Source: Limosilactobacillus secaliphilus (GTDB lineage: Bacteria > Bacillota > Bacilli > Lactobacillales > Lactobacillaceae). Taken from it: 64,000 nt of DNA. The position numbers and the translations under genes are program-made. The stretch covers positions 1-64,000 of the forward strand of contig NZ_JQBW01000004.1 of assembly GCF_001437055.1 (NCBI RefSeq), in the 5' to 3' direction. Positions 16,498 to 25,150 of the stretch are shown piece by piece. How positions within the stretch are numbered: position 1 is the first letter of the stretch; each line of letters opens with the position of its first letter. Under the pieces are notes generated by a model. The model was not told the origin of the DNA. It did not search any database and saw only the letters and a list, made by a program, of their open reading frames with translations.

Positions 16498-18873
16498 TTA
16501 TTCAAAGTGCACGATGGTCGCGCCGTCACCACCGTTATTTGGTGATGCATACTCAAATGACTTGACCCGTGGATTGCTCTGTAAGTATTGCTGCGTCCCC
16601 TTGCGGATGGCACCCGTCCCTTTACCGTGGATGATGGTGACACTCGGCAGGTTGTTTAACAAGGCATGGTCAATGAAATCAGACAGGTTGGCCATGGCTG
16701 GCGCGTAACGTTGCCCACGCAAGTCCAGACGAGCGGAAGTATGTCTGGTTTGAATTGTGCGTGACCGGGTCGGCTTCATTGGCTTTTGTTTCTGAGACCG
16801 GGCCAGTTCCTTTGCGGAAATCTTCTCCAGGTCGTCACTATCGATTTCCATCTTTAAGATGCCCAGTTGGACTTCCCACTTGTGCTTGCCACGTTTAGCA
16901 ATCAGCGTCCCCTCTTGGCCATAGGATTTAACCTTGACAGCATCACCGACTTTGAGCTGGTGTTTAGCCTTTGCACGACGCAAGACCGAATTATGACGCA
17001 GCGGGCTGTCCTGATGCAGAGCGTTTAATTGACCCTGGGCATCAATCAACTCGTTCTCCTTGATCTGCTTACCCTGTGCAACCTCCATCTGGCGCAGATG
17101 ATGAATGATCTGATTGGCTTTGCGCTTGGCAACCGAAACCTCATGATTGGCCTTGGAACGTGCTTGGTCAAAGAGGTGGTCACGATTTTCGTTAAAGCGG
17201 TTCAGTTGGCGATCCAGGTCGGCCTGTTTGCTCTCATTATCCGCCAAGAGTTTCTGCAGGTGTTCGTTGCGTTCGCGCGCCTGTTTGCGTTGTTCAACCA
17301 AATCACCAATCATGGCATTCAGTTCCTGACTGTCGTCTTTGATCAATGACTTGGCATCGTCAATGACTTGCTCCTTAATGCCCAGTCGTTTGGCGATGGC
17401 AATCCCATTCGACTGGCCAGGGATGCCTAACAGAAGCTTGTAGGTTGGCCGCAAAGTCTGCGCGTCAAATTCCATGCTGGCGTTAATGGTGTGGTGATGC
17501 TCAAAACCATACACCTTCAGTTCCGGATAGTGGGTCGTGATGACGACCTCGGCCTGACGCCGGTTGAGCTCGTTCAGAATGGCCATGGCCAAGGCGGCCC
17601 CTTCCTTAGGATCCGTCCCGGCACCAAGTTCATCCAGCAAAACTAACGAATGACTGGTAACCTTCTCCAGAATGTGCTTGACGTTTTCCATGTGGCCCGA
17701 GAAGGTCGACAAGTTTTGTTCCAAAGACTGTTCATCACCAATATCCGCGAAGACGTTGTCAAAGACGCTGATTGTTGAGCCATCGTAGGCTGGGATGAAG
17801 AGCCCTGATTGTCCCATTAGCTGCAAGAGGCCCAGCGTCTTCAAGGTAATCGTCTTACCACCGGTGTTCGGCCCAGTGATGATGATGGTCCGGTAATCCT
17901 TGCCTAACCGGATATCGTTGGCCACCACCTTCTCCTGGTCAATCAACGGATGGCGGGCCTGTCGCAGGTTGACAATCCCCTTGTCGTTGACGGTTGGTAA
18001 TTCAGCGTCCATTGTCTGAGCCAGGCAGGCCTTCGCGTTAATCAGGTCAAGGTGGCCCAAGACCCGCTCATTTTCGCGAATATCATGGCGATAAGGGCGC
18101 AAAAGATCGGACAAGTTGGCCAAGACTTTGCGAACTTCCTGCTTTTCCTCAATCTGCAATTGCCGCAACTCGTTGTTCATTTCCACGATGTTGGCCGGTT
18201 CCAGGTAATAGGTCTGGCCGCTGGCACTCTGGTCATGGACCACCCCACCAAACTTGCGCCGATAACGTGCCTGCACCGGAATCACGTAGCGGTCGTTACG
18301 CATTGTGACAATCGGTTCACTCAGGTATTTGGCGTTGCGGCCCCGCGTATAACTATTGAGGCTGTCCTTGATCCGTCCCTCTGTGGCTTCAATTTGTTCC
18401 CGCAGATGGTGCAGTCGGGCTGATGCCTCGTCCTTGACCCGGCCGTCCGGATCGATGGACTGCTGCAGCTTTTTGGTTACTGCCGGGATGGTCACCAACT
18501 GGGCTTCAATGGCATACAAGCGTCTTAACTCGACCTCATCTTCTTGCAGGTGGTCGAAAAAGTTGTGCATGGCCATGGCAGTCGTTAGGACCTTGCTGAT
18601 CTGGGCCAGCTCCGTCCCGTTAAGGTTGGCATGAATCCGCAGGCGCTTCAATTGTGGCTGGATGTCAGTCAATTCTGGTAGCGGCATCGACTGATTCAAG
18701 CGCAAAATGTCCGCCCCGTCCGTGGTCTCTGCCAGCATGTCACGAATCGTTTGCAGGTCACTCTGCGGGCGTAACTGCTTCAGTTCAACTAAACCGGCTG
18801 CTGAAGTCAGGTAGTGAGCAAGCCGCTGTTTGATCTGACCAAATTCTAGGGTCGTTAAAATCTTGTCGTTCAT
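16498..18873 (-). CDS. mutS2: MutS2 family ATPase/endonuclease
   Basis: A 791-residue MutS2 protein. It has the MutS core with Walker A GPNTGGKTITLKT (about 333), Walker B LLDELGAGTDP, a long coiled coil (about 520-600), and a C-terminal Smr nuclease domain beginning at LDLRGQRYAPAM with the IIHGKGTGAIRKG motif. MutS2 acts on recombination intermediates and on collided ribosomes rather than in mismatch repair. The gene follows cvpA by 16 bases, the usual cvpA-mutS2-trxA order. Confidence 0.95.
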   Translation of the reverse strand: MNDKILTTLEFGQIKQRLAHYLTSAAGLVELKQLRPQSDLQTIRDMLAETTDGADILRLNQSMPLPELTDIQPQLKRLRIHANLNGTELAQISKVLTTAMAMHNFFDHLQEDEVELRRLYAIEAQLVTIPAVTKKLQQSIDPDGRVKDEASARLHHLREQIEATEGRIKDSLNSYTRGRNAKYLSEPIVTMRNDRYVIPVQARYRRKFGGVVHDQSASGQTYYLEPANIVEMNNELRQLQIEEKQEVRKVLANLSDLLRPYRHDIRENERVLGHLDLINAKACLAQTMDAELPTVNDKGIVNLRQARHPLIDQEKVVANDIRLGKDYRTIIITGPNTGGKTITLKTLGLLQLMGQSGLFIPAYDGSTISVFDNVFADIGDEQSLEQNLSTFSGHMENVKHILEKVTSHSLVLLDELGAGTDPKEGAALAMAILNELNRRQAEVVITTHYPELKVYGFEHHHTINASMEFDAQTLRPTYKLLLGIPGQSNGIAIAKRLGIKEQVIDDAKSLIKDDSQELNAMIGDLVEQRKQARERNEHLQKLLADNESKQADLDRQLNRFNENRDHLFDQARSKANHEVSVAKRKANQIIHHLRQMEVAQGKQIKENELIDAQGQLNALHQDSPLRHNSVLRRAKAKHQLKVGDAVKVKSYGQEGTLIAKRGKHKWEVQLGILKMEIDSDDLEKISAKELARSQKQKPMKPTRSRTIQTRHTSARLDLRGQRYAPAMANLSDFIDHALLNNLPSVTIIHGKGTGAIRKGTQQYLQSNPRVKSFEYASPNNGGDGATIVHFE

Positions 18874-18889
18874 TTAATGGTTTACCTCC

Positions 18890-19429
18890 TCAAGAGAACC
18901 AATGAATCGCTGCCGTCGTTACAATCGGGGTCTCAGTGATCATCCATTGAGCTAAGCCGGACTGAGCCAATTGATCCTGCCACCAAGCGTTTGGCCACAT
19001 CTGAAAAATCATCAGAAACATAAAAATAATCAGGTAGCCACAAATGACATCCAAAATGCCACCGGCCCAACCATTGACCGTGCCCACAACCGGCACTTTC
19101 TTTAAGAACCTAAGTCGGCGCAGCAACCACCGGCTTAACCAAGTCACCCCATAGAAGATGATCATGAAGGCAATCCCGTTGTACAGAAACTGGTTACTGC
19201 TCGTTGTGATAGCATTTGATAGGTGGCTGCCATCTAAAGTCGCTGGTTGACTGCCAATTGATGGTAAAATTGAGCTTAAAAAGAGGCCCAGCGGACGTGA
19301 GCCAACTCGTGCCAAAAGCCAACCGAGAAAGTAGGTTGCCGTAGAAATCACGATGGCAATCACACCCCGCTTGCGGCCATTGAGCCAGCAGCCCAACAAT
19401 ATTACTAAAATTACCGTGGTAAGGATCAA
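18890..19429 (-). CDS. cvpA: CvpA family membrane protein
   Basis: A 179-residue integral membrane protein with four or five hydrophobic spans, of the CvpA family (colicin V production homologue; cellular role unclear). The conserved GWAGGILDVICGY motif is at about residue 120. The start is TTG at 19429 with GGAGGG eight bases upstream. It is cotranscribed with mutS2 and divergent from rnhC. Confidence 0.85.
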   Translation of the reverse strand: MILTTVILVILLGCWLNGRKRGVIAIVISTATYFLGWLLARVGSRPLGLFLSSILPSIGSQPATLDGSHLSNAITTSSNQFLYNGIAFMIIFYGVTWLSRWLLRRLRFLKKVPVVGTVNGWAGGILDVICGYLIIFMFLMIFQMWPNAWWQDQLAQSGLAQWMITETPIVTTAAIHWFS

Positions 19430-19519
19430 CCTTATCCCTCCGTTTTCATAGTCTTTTACATTTTATCATTATGCCTAACAAAGTGCTATTTGAACGGCTC
19501 AGCAACACAGGAGGAGATT

Positions 19520-20434
19520 ATGCCTGAAGTAATTAAAGCCGATCACGACTTATTCAAAAAGATGCAAGAAACTTATGCCACCCCCACTAGTAAACTGGCA
19601 CCGGGCGCCGTTTTCCACGCTAAGATGCCAGGAGTCACTGTCACCGGTTATCGCACCGGCAAAGTCCTTTTTCAAGGCAAATTAGCCAGTGAAGAAGCGG
19701 CTCGGTGGGGAAAAGCCGGATCGTCAACGACCCCTGCCACTAAACAACCGGCACAGAAAGGCTCCCTGCCCAACGGCTTTTCCTCATGGTCGGTGCTGGG
19801 TTCTGACGAAGTGGGGACTGGCAGCTACTTTGGCCCCCTCACCACAGCAGCTGTCTTTGTCGATCAGTCCCAGGTGGCTGAATTACAAGGATGGGGTGTG
19901 CAGGACTCAAAGAAATTGACCGACCCCACCATCATCCGGTTGGCCAAGAAAATCATCAAATCGTGTCCCTATCACGTCGTTAACCTCGATCCCCAGGACT
20001 ATAACCGCCTGATTAAAAAATACAATCAGGCCCAGTTAAAAGCCCTCTGTCACAACCTGGTTCTGGGCAAAGTTGAAGGTAAAATCCAACCGCAAAAGCC
20101 CCAAGCGGTTTTAATCGACCAATTTGTCAGCGCAAGCACCTATTACCGTTACTTGAGCGGGCAGCCAACCATCATCAAACAGAACGTGTACTTCCGTGAA
20201 AAAGGGGAAAGCTATCACGTAGCGGTCGCCGCTGCCTCAATCGTTGCTCGTTATTATTCCCTCTTATCCATGGATCGTCTTAGTCAAAAAGCTGGCATCA
20301 CCCTCCCGATTGGTGCTGGCCAGCAAGTCGACCAAGTGGCGGTTAAACTGGTGAAAAAGGGCCTCGACTTGGGTGAATTTGCGAAACTGCACTTTGCCAA
20401 CACCAAAAAAATTAAGTCAATGTTAAATCATTAA
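19520..20434 (+). CDS. rnhC: ribonuclease HIII
   Basis: A 304-residue RNase HIII that removes RNA from RNA-DNA hybrids. An N-terminal TBP-like substrate-binding domain (about 1-80) precedes the catalytic domain, which shows SDEVGTGSYFGPL (Asp-Glu pair) and DSKKLTD, plus a later conserved Asp in VLIDQFV. The ATG at 19520 is preceded by AGGAGGAG; the open frame extends ten codons further without a site. Divergent from cvpA, as in many bacilli. Confidence 0.93.
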   Translation: MPEVIKADHDLFKKMQETYATPTSKLAPGAVFHAKMPGVTVTGYRTGKVLFQGKLASEEAARWGKAGSSTTPATKQPAQKGSLPNGFSSWSVLGSDEVGTGSYFGPLTTAAVFVDQSQVAELQGWGVQDSKKLTDPTIIRLAKKIIKSCPYHVVNLDPQDYNRLIKKYNQAQLKALCHNLVLGKVEGKIQPQKPQAVLIDQFVSASTYYRYLSGQPTIIKQNVYFREKGESYHVAVAAASIVARYYSLLSMDRLSQKAGITLPIGAGQQVDQVAVKLVKKGLDLGEFAKLHFANTKKIKSMLNH

Positions 20435-20452
20435 AACTAGAACAACACCAAA

Positions 20453-20488
20453 ACGGCCGCTAGTGAAGTACTAGCGGTCGCTTTGTTT
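20453..20488 (+). terminator. terminator after rnhC
   Basis: Arms GGCCGCTAGT (20455-20464) and ACTAGCGGTC (20470-20479) followed by a T-rich tail on the plus strand. The next gene is convergent, so it may also act on the nucleoside hydrolase transcript. Confidence 0.8.
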
Positions 20489-20558
20489 AAATAGATTTAA
20501 TTGCCCTATTGTTATTTGCAAAAAATGCAGGTTGACTAATCAGTCTTAACTTCTTTTA

Positions 20559-21506
20559 TTATTTAGAAAAACTCTTCAATGACTTCATGATCAAGTCAAT
20601 GAATTTCTGCCGGTCAATGTCCAGCAAAACAGTGGTGTTCTGTGGCTTGTCAGTTTGACGGTAGTAGTCGCAGACCGTTTCACCACGGGTCAATTCACCC
20701 TCGGTTTCCACGTCCACGTTCATCTTAACGGCCTTGAACATATCAGGGTCGATCAACCAGGCAATGGTGCAAGGGTCGTGCAGTGGTGCGCCCTTGAAGC
20801 CCCAGCGTGGGTCTTCTTCGTCGTGATAGATTTCAAAGAAGTTCAACAGGCCGTGGAATGCTTGGCCGACTGGGTTGTCAATGTTCTTCAACGAAGCAAT
20901 TTCGTCCTTCATGATTTGGGCTTTGTGGGTAACGTTCAAGCCTGCCATGACGGTCGGAATGCCAAAGTTCAGCACAATTTTAGCGGCTTCTGGGTCAACG
21001 TAGATGTTGAATTCAACGGATGGTACCCAGTTGCCAAAGCCCCAAGCACCGCCCATGAAGACGATCTGGTCAATCTTTTCCTTGGCCAATTCTGGGTAAA
21101 CCCGCAGGAACAGTGCCGCATTGGTCATTGGGCCAGTGACTACCAAGGTGACTTTTTCGTTGCTTTCTTTCAAAGTCTTGGCAATCAGGTCAATGGCTGG
21201 CATGTCTTGAACCTTGAAGTCAGGATCAGGCAGGTCGGCCCCGTCAAGACCGGTCTTACCGTGAACGTTGCCGGCCGTTTCCAGCGGCTTAACCAGTGGT
21301 GTCCGGTTACCTGAAGCAACAGGAATGTCTTCACGGTGTAACAGGGTCAGCATCCGCATGGCGTTGTTTAAGGTTTTATCCGGCGTCTGGTTACCAGCAG
21401 AAGTCGTTACTGCCAGCAGATCAATTTTTGGTGAGGCAACGGCCAACGTCATTGCCAATGCGTCATCGTGCCCTGGGTCGCAGTCTAAAATAATTTTCTT
21501 AGCCAT
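20559..21506 (-). CDS. nucleoside hydrolase (inosine-uridine preferring family)
   Basis: A 315-residue calcium-dependent N-ribohydrolase that would cleave a nucleoside to base and ribose. The calcium/ribose site DCDPGHDDA is at residues 8-16, the ribose-binding EFNIYVDPEAA is near 158, and PLHDPC near 233 carries the distal His-Asp. All core ligands are intact, so it should be active; base specificity cannot be read. I use the ATG at 21506 (AAAGGA 9 bases upstream). It is the last gene of the accessory operon, 43 bases after the alcohol dehydrogenase. Confidence 0.9.
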   Translation of the reverse strand: MAKKIILDCDPGHDDALAMTLAVASPKIDLLAVTTSAGNQTPDKTLNNAMRMLTLLHREDIPVASGNRTPLVKPLETAGNVHGKTGLDGADLPDPDFKVQDMPAIDLIAKTLKESNEKVTLVVTGPMTNAALFLRVYPELAKEKIDQIVFMGGAWGFGNWVPSVEFNIYVDPEAAKIVLNFGIPTVMAGLNVTHKAQIMKDEIASLKNIDNPVGQAFHGLLNFFEIYHDEEDPRWGFKGAPLHDPCTIAWLIDPDMFKAVKMNVDVETEGELTRGETVCDYYRQTDKPQNTTVLLDIDRQKFIDLIMKSLKSFSK

Positions 21507-21549
21507 TATGAATCGTCCTTTCACTCAATAATTCAACAACCACAAAGAA

Positions 21550-22713
21550 TTAACCAAAGTGTTTCAACAATTCCGTAACGTTATCCAGCGTCAGTTTAAC
21601 TGGTGTGTTGCCAGCAAAGCGTTCATGCAGAACTTCATCGGCATTCTTAGCCAATTCATCGTTGGAGACACCATAGTCGGCAAATGGGTGCAGACCCACC
21701 ATGTCGTCACGGAAGTGCTTGTAGGCCTTCACCGTTATGTCAGCAATCTCAGCTGGCGTTTCGTTACCGTCAAAGTGGGCGTTCAGAATCTTACCGATTT
21801 CCTTAACCTTCTTTGGTTCAACTGGAGCAACTAACTTCAGAACGGCTGGCAAAGCATAGGCAACGGCTTCACCGTGAACGAAGTGGTACTTGGTGCCTAA
21901 AACGTGGGCTTCAGAGTGGGCCACGATCGTCCCAGATTGGTTCAGCATCCAGCCGGCCAAGTCAGCAGCCACCAGAACCCGTTGCCGCAGTTCCAAGTTA
22001 GAACCATCGGCCACGGCACCTGGCAGGTAGTTGTACTGCAGGAACATGATCTTTTCACAGATGGCATCACATACTGGACTGCTCAACGTGGACAGGTAAC
22101 CTTCTGCTGCGTGGGAGAATGCATCCAAACCACTGGCAATCGTCTGCTTCTTTGGCAGGCTCAAGGTTAATTCAGGAACCAACAGTGCGTAGTCGCTCAG
22201 CATCTTATCTGACAAGATGGCATTCTTTTCGTGGGTCGTGGTGTCCGTAACCACTAAGGCGTTGGACATTTCACTACCAGTCCCGGCAGTGGTTGGTACG
22301 CTGATCAATGGCTTCAAGTCATGAATACCATCTTCGTTCTTCACGTAGTCTTCAATCTTGCCGCCATCACTAGCAACGATGTTAATACCCTTAGCACCAT
22401 CCAATGATGAACCACCACCGATAGCAATCACAGAATCGGCACCAAAGTCCTTCATTTCTTTGGCCCCGCTGTTGATCACACTGGCCGGTGGATCAGGAAC
22501 AATCCCTGCGTAAACTTGGTAGTCAATACCCTGGTCCTTCAAAGCCTGGAGCATGTCCTTTACGGCATCGACATCCAGCAGGAATTTGTCTAAGACCACA
22601 AATGGCCGCTTAGCATTTTCCAATTGCAATAATTTGACAACTGATTTTGCCAAATCATGCTCAACGACAACTTTGACTGGTTGTTGCATCCTAATCTTCA
22701 TATGTTCTTTCAC
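21550..22713 (-). CDS. iron-containing (type III) alcohol dehydrogenase
   Basis: A 387-residue member of the Fe-ADH/glycerol dehydrogenase-like superfamily. The dinucleotide-binding GGGSSLDGAKG is at about 98-108, then PTTAGTGSE, and the metal ligands are conserved (Asp and His in GLDAFSHAAEGY, His in SEAHVLG, His in FVHGEA). An Asp in VVLDKFL suggests a preference for NAD(H). It should interconvert an aldehyde or ketone with an alcohol; the substrate is unknown. Its GTG start overlaps the stop of the upstream membrane protein (GTGA) with AAGGA just before; an ATG four codons on is an alternative. Confidence 0.88.
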   Translation of the reverse strand: MKEHMKIRMQQPVKVVVEHDLAKSVVKLLQLENAKRPFVVLDKFLLDVDAVKDMLQALKDQGIDYQVYAGIVPDPPASVINSGAKEMKDFGADSVIAIGGGSSLDGAKGINIVASDGGKIEDYVKNEDGIHDLKPLISVPTTAGTGSEMSNALVVTDTTTHEKNAILSDKMLSDYALLVPELTLSLPKKQTIASGLDAFSHAAEGYLSTLSSPVCDAICEKIMFLQYNYLPGAVADGSNLELRQRVLVAADLAGWMLNQSGTIVAHSEAHVLGTKYHFVHGEAVAYALPAVLKLVAPVEPKKVKEIGKILNAHFDGNETPAEIADITVKAYKHFRDDMVGLHPFADYGVSNDELAKNADEVLHERFAGNTPVKLTLDNVTELLKHFG

Positions 22714-23342
22714 GCTTCCTTAATATTGAATAACCGTTGAAACTTTTCGCTTAAAAACTGGATCGCCGGCCCCGTCGTGCAAACGGCCACAATCGTAATG
22801 ATCCCGAATTTGCCACCCAAGAGAATGCCAATCAGGATCAGGACCACGTCAAAGGTGATCTTAGTCCGCCGCACACTCCACTTAGTGTGGTCACGAATGG
22901 TCAACATAAAGCCGCTGAACGGGTCCACCCCGATATCCGCACAAATGAACAAGCTGATACCGATGTAGTACAAACTGATACCAATGATGCCGCCCAATGC
23001 CCTTTGCCACATCGTGTTAGCTGGAAACAATGCCACATAAGCATGGGATCCCAGTAAGACAAAGAAGCCATAGGGAATCAGGTACATTAACGAACCAACA
23101 TTGGCATAGTGGCGACCCACAATGAACAACAGCACCAAGAGGGCAATATTGATGAAGTTGGACACCATTCCCAAATTTATTCTGGGAACGTTGAATGTTG
23201 CTCTAATGCCATCATAGATAATCCCAACTGGGTCATTGCCCAAATCGGTGTTGTTGTTAAAGGCCACGCCAATGCAAACCAAGAAGATCCCGACCATCGC
23301 CAGCGTAATCCGCTTGGGCGTGAATCGTCTGCTTCTCTGCAT
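22710..23342 (-). CDS. YczE/YyaS/YitT family membrane protein
   Basis: A 210-residue polytopic membrane protein with about five to six spans. Two internally similar halves each carry a conserved GV.FNNN.DLGNDP / ADIGVDPFSG-like motif (about residues 24-38 and 133-142), which fits the YczE/YitT-type family. A transport role for a small metabolite or product is inferred from its position in the operon; no substrate is known. It begins three bases after the TrpF-like gene and overlaps the dehydrogenase gene by four. Confidence 0.75.
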   Translation of the reverse strand: MQRSRRFTPKRITLAMVGIFLVCIGVAFNNNTDLGNDPVGIIYDGIRATFNVPRINLGMVSNFINIALLVLLFIVGRHYANVGSLMYLIPYGFFVLLGSHAYVALFPANTMWQRALGGIIGISLYYIGISLFICADIGVDPFSGFMLTIRDHTKWSVRRTKITFDVVLILIGILLGGKFGIITIVAVCTTGPAIQFLSEKFQRLFNIKEA

Positions 23343-23344
23343 TA

Positions 23345-24037
23345 TTAAAGCCCCAGTTCTGCCGCAGCCTTGTCCGCAGCTTCACAGAATGCCTTGACTT
23401 TTGGAATGTCCTTTTCAAGGTAACCGTCATCATATTTGATACTGGTCTTTGTCAAGGAGTCAACCCCATATGGACGGATGGCCTTGATTGCTTCTGCAAC
23501 GTTATCAGGGCCCATGCCACCGGCTTCAATAACCTTGGCATTAACTTCCTTAACGATTTGGGCATCGATGGACCAGTCGTGAGTCTGACCAGAAGCACCA
23601 ATCCCGGTGTCGGCAGCCAAGCCAGAGTCCAGCAGGATGTAATCAACGAATGGGTCAACCTTCTTAGCCCGGTCGATAGCGGACTTGTTGTCAACCAATA
23701 CGGCCTGCATCAATTCGGTGTGTGGAGCAACTTCCTTCAAACGCTTGGCGAATTCTTCATCGGCAGTGTATTCGTCACCGGCGATGTGCAGAATTTCTGG
23801 TTGCAGCCGCCGAGCCAAGTCGATCATTTCGTCTGGGTCGTTGGTCAGCATGATCAAAACCATCTTGACACCACGCTTCTTGCATTCTTCGTGGATCTTG
23901 TCAACCCGGTACAAAGGCACACGCTGACGTGGTACACCACCCATTTGCATTGGTACTAAACCAATGTTATCGGCACCGGCCTCCATCGTCTTAATTGCTT
24001 CGTCAACCTGAATAATTGAGTACAGCTGCTTAATCAT
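23345..24037 (-). CDS. TrpF-like TIM-barrel protein, probable new isomerase
   Basis: A 230-residue protein resembling phosphoribosylanthranilate isomerase. Shared features are the GADNIG strand (about 21-26), PRQRV, the acidic ILLDS (134-138, Asp137 at the general-acid position), the phosphate-binding GASGQTHDW (147-155) and EAGGMGPDNV (171-180). The N-terminal Cys that acts as general base in TrpF (KICG motif) is not there (KQLYS instead), and the usual SSGVE phosphate loop is replaced by LTKTS. There are no other trp genes nearby. I read it as a TrpF-fold enzyme acting on a different phosphosugar in this operon. AAGGAGG precedes the ATG. Confidence 0.72.
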   Translation of the reverse strand: MIKQLYSIIQVDEAIKTMEAGADNIGLVPMQMGGVPRQRVPLYRVDKIHEECKKRGVKMVLIMLTNDPDEMIDLARRLQPEILHIAGDEYTADEEFAKRLKEVAPHTELMQAVLVDNKSAIDRAKKVDPFVDYILLDSGLAADTGIGASGQTHDWSIDAQIVKEVNAKVIEAGGMGPDNVAEAIKAIRPYGVDSLTKTSIKYDDGYLEKDIPKVKAFCEAADKAAAELGL

Positions 24038-24054
24038 TATGAAATTCCTCCTTA

Positions 24055-24984
24055 TTACTTCTGCGCCTGAGCTAATTTATCAGCGATCATTTGTGGGTTT
24101 AAGTCAGGAACCGACTTGTCGCTTTCCAAAGCAATCGAAGCCGCTGCCTGCGTCTTTTCACAAATGGTCTTCAGATCGTTGATCCCGTCGTAACGGCACC
24201 AGGTGATCGTCGCCGTGCTGCAGTCACCGGCCCCATTGGCATTGACAATCTTGGTCGTCATCGTTGGCACTTTCACAACACCATCCTTGTTAGCGGCCAA
24301 AATCCCATCGGCTCCCAGTGAGATGAAGACATTCTTGACACCCATGTCGATCAGCTTTTCGGCGGCCTTCTGGACATCGTCGTTGCTTTCAATCTTGACG
24401 CCAGACAGTAATTCGGCTTCCATCTTGTTTGGCTTGAAGGTGTCCAACTTGTTTAAGATTGGCTTGATCCGGTCACCCTTGTTAACGGAGACTGGGTCAG
24501 CAAACAATGGCACGGTCACGTGATCGCCCAACCACTTGATTGATTCTGCTGGCAGGTTAGCGTCAACCATGACAATTTCGGCATTGTTCATGAAGTCCAA
24601 CCGCTTAGCCAAGAATTCCGGCGTGATGTTCTCCGTGATCTTCATATCATTGATGCCGACCAGCATGTCACCAGTCTCATCAGTGATGTAGAGATAACCT
24701 GAAGAACGTTGTCCCTTCAGCTTTTCAGCATAGTCCAAGTGGATGTGGTTCTTGGCACACGACTGTTCCATGACGGTCCCGTTCATATCATCACCGTAAA
24801 CGGTAATCAGGTATGTTGGCACCTCTAAGTGAGCCAAGTTTTGAGCAATGTTTTGACCAACACCACCAACAGCAGTCCCAATTTGACCAATGTTTGAGTC
24901 CCGTGGAATGATCTTCTTGTCGGGCATCCCGAAGATATCCATGTTCATCCCACCGACAACAACTACATACGGCTTCTTATCCAA
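24055..24984 (-). CDS. PfkB family kinase, pseudouridine kinase (PsuK)-like
   Basis: A 309-residue PfkB-family sugar/nucleoside kinase. It is closest in sequence pattern to PsuK: GGMNMDIFG (11-19), GGVGQNIAQNLAHL (40-53), GDMLVGINDM, FADPVSVNK, FKPNKMEAELLSG, and the catalytic anion-hole GAGD with Asp254. It should phosphorylate a nucleoside or ribose-like sugar at the 5-OH using ATP. No PsuG glycosidase is present in the window, so pseudouridine is only one candidate substrate. The TTG start has GAAAGGGTGAG five bases upstream. First gene of the five-gene operon. Confidence 0.85.
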   Translation of the reverse strand: MDKKPYVVVVGGMNMDIFGMPDKKIIPRDSNIGQIGTAVGGVGQNIAQNLAHLEVPTYLITVYGDDMNGTVMEQSCAKNHIHLDYAEKLKGQRSSGYLYITDETGDMLVGINDMKITENITPEFLAKRLDFMNNAEIVMVDANLPAESIKWLGDHVTVPLFADPVSVNKGDRIKPILNKLDTFKPNKMEAELLSGVKIESNDDVQKAAEKLIDMGVKNVFISLGADGILAANKDGVVKVPTMTTKIVNANGAGDCSTATITWCRYDGINDLKTICEKTQAAASIALESDKSVPDLNPQMIADKLAQAQK

Positions 24985-25016
24985 TATAACTCACCCTTTC
25001 AATCAAGTAAACATAT

Positions 25017-25032
25017 GTTTAACGGCTTAAAC
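25017..25032. promoter_or_regulatory. palindromic operator candidate 1
   Basis: GTTTAA-CGGC-TTAAAC, arms perfectly inverted, between the operon promoter and the kinase start codon. Related motifs occur at 25101-25112 (AAACCGTTTAAG) and 25152-25160 (CTTAAACGG). Position downstream of the -10 fits an operator. The binding protein is unknown; the neighbouring HTH-PfkB protein is the natural candidate. Confidence 0.45.
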
Positions 25033-25045
25033 TTTTTAACAGCCT

Positions 25046-25074
25046 AAACATAGCATGTACTGGAAGCGCTGTCA
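25046..25074 (-). promoter_or_regulatory. promoter of the accessory operon with overlapping cre site
   Basis: Minus strand: TTGACA (25074-25069 region), 17-base spacer, TATGTT (ending near 25046). The 14-base sequence TGGAAGCGCTGTCA (plus strand 25061-25074) fits the CcpA operator consensus at all but two positions and covers the -35 box. This predicts repression in the presence of preferred sugars. Confidence 0.72.
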
Positions 25075-25096
25075 ATTTTGTGAAGTGTTGTTTCAC

Positions 25097-25112
25097 AGTA
25101 AAACCGTTTAAG
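25097..25112. promoter_or_regulatory. operator candidate 2
   Basis: GTAAAACCGTTTAAG (plus strand) shares the TTAAACGG core with the sites at 25017 and 25152. It lies upstream of the -35, where an activator could bind. Confidence 0.35.
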
Positions 25113-25150
25113 TCATCAGAGTAACCCTCCGTAAAGGTTGATCTGATCGT

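Noticed and set aside
23345-24037. Tryptophan biosynthesis gene trpF
   Set aside because: No other trp genes, the catalytic Cys motif is missing, and the context is a carbon-repressed catabolic operon.
20559-24984. A complete pseudouridine degradation pathway
   Set aside because: The kinase is PsuK-like, but no PsuG-type pseudouridine-5'-phosphate glycosidase is in the cluster. The TrpF-like protein is not PsuG.
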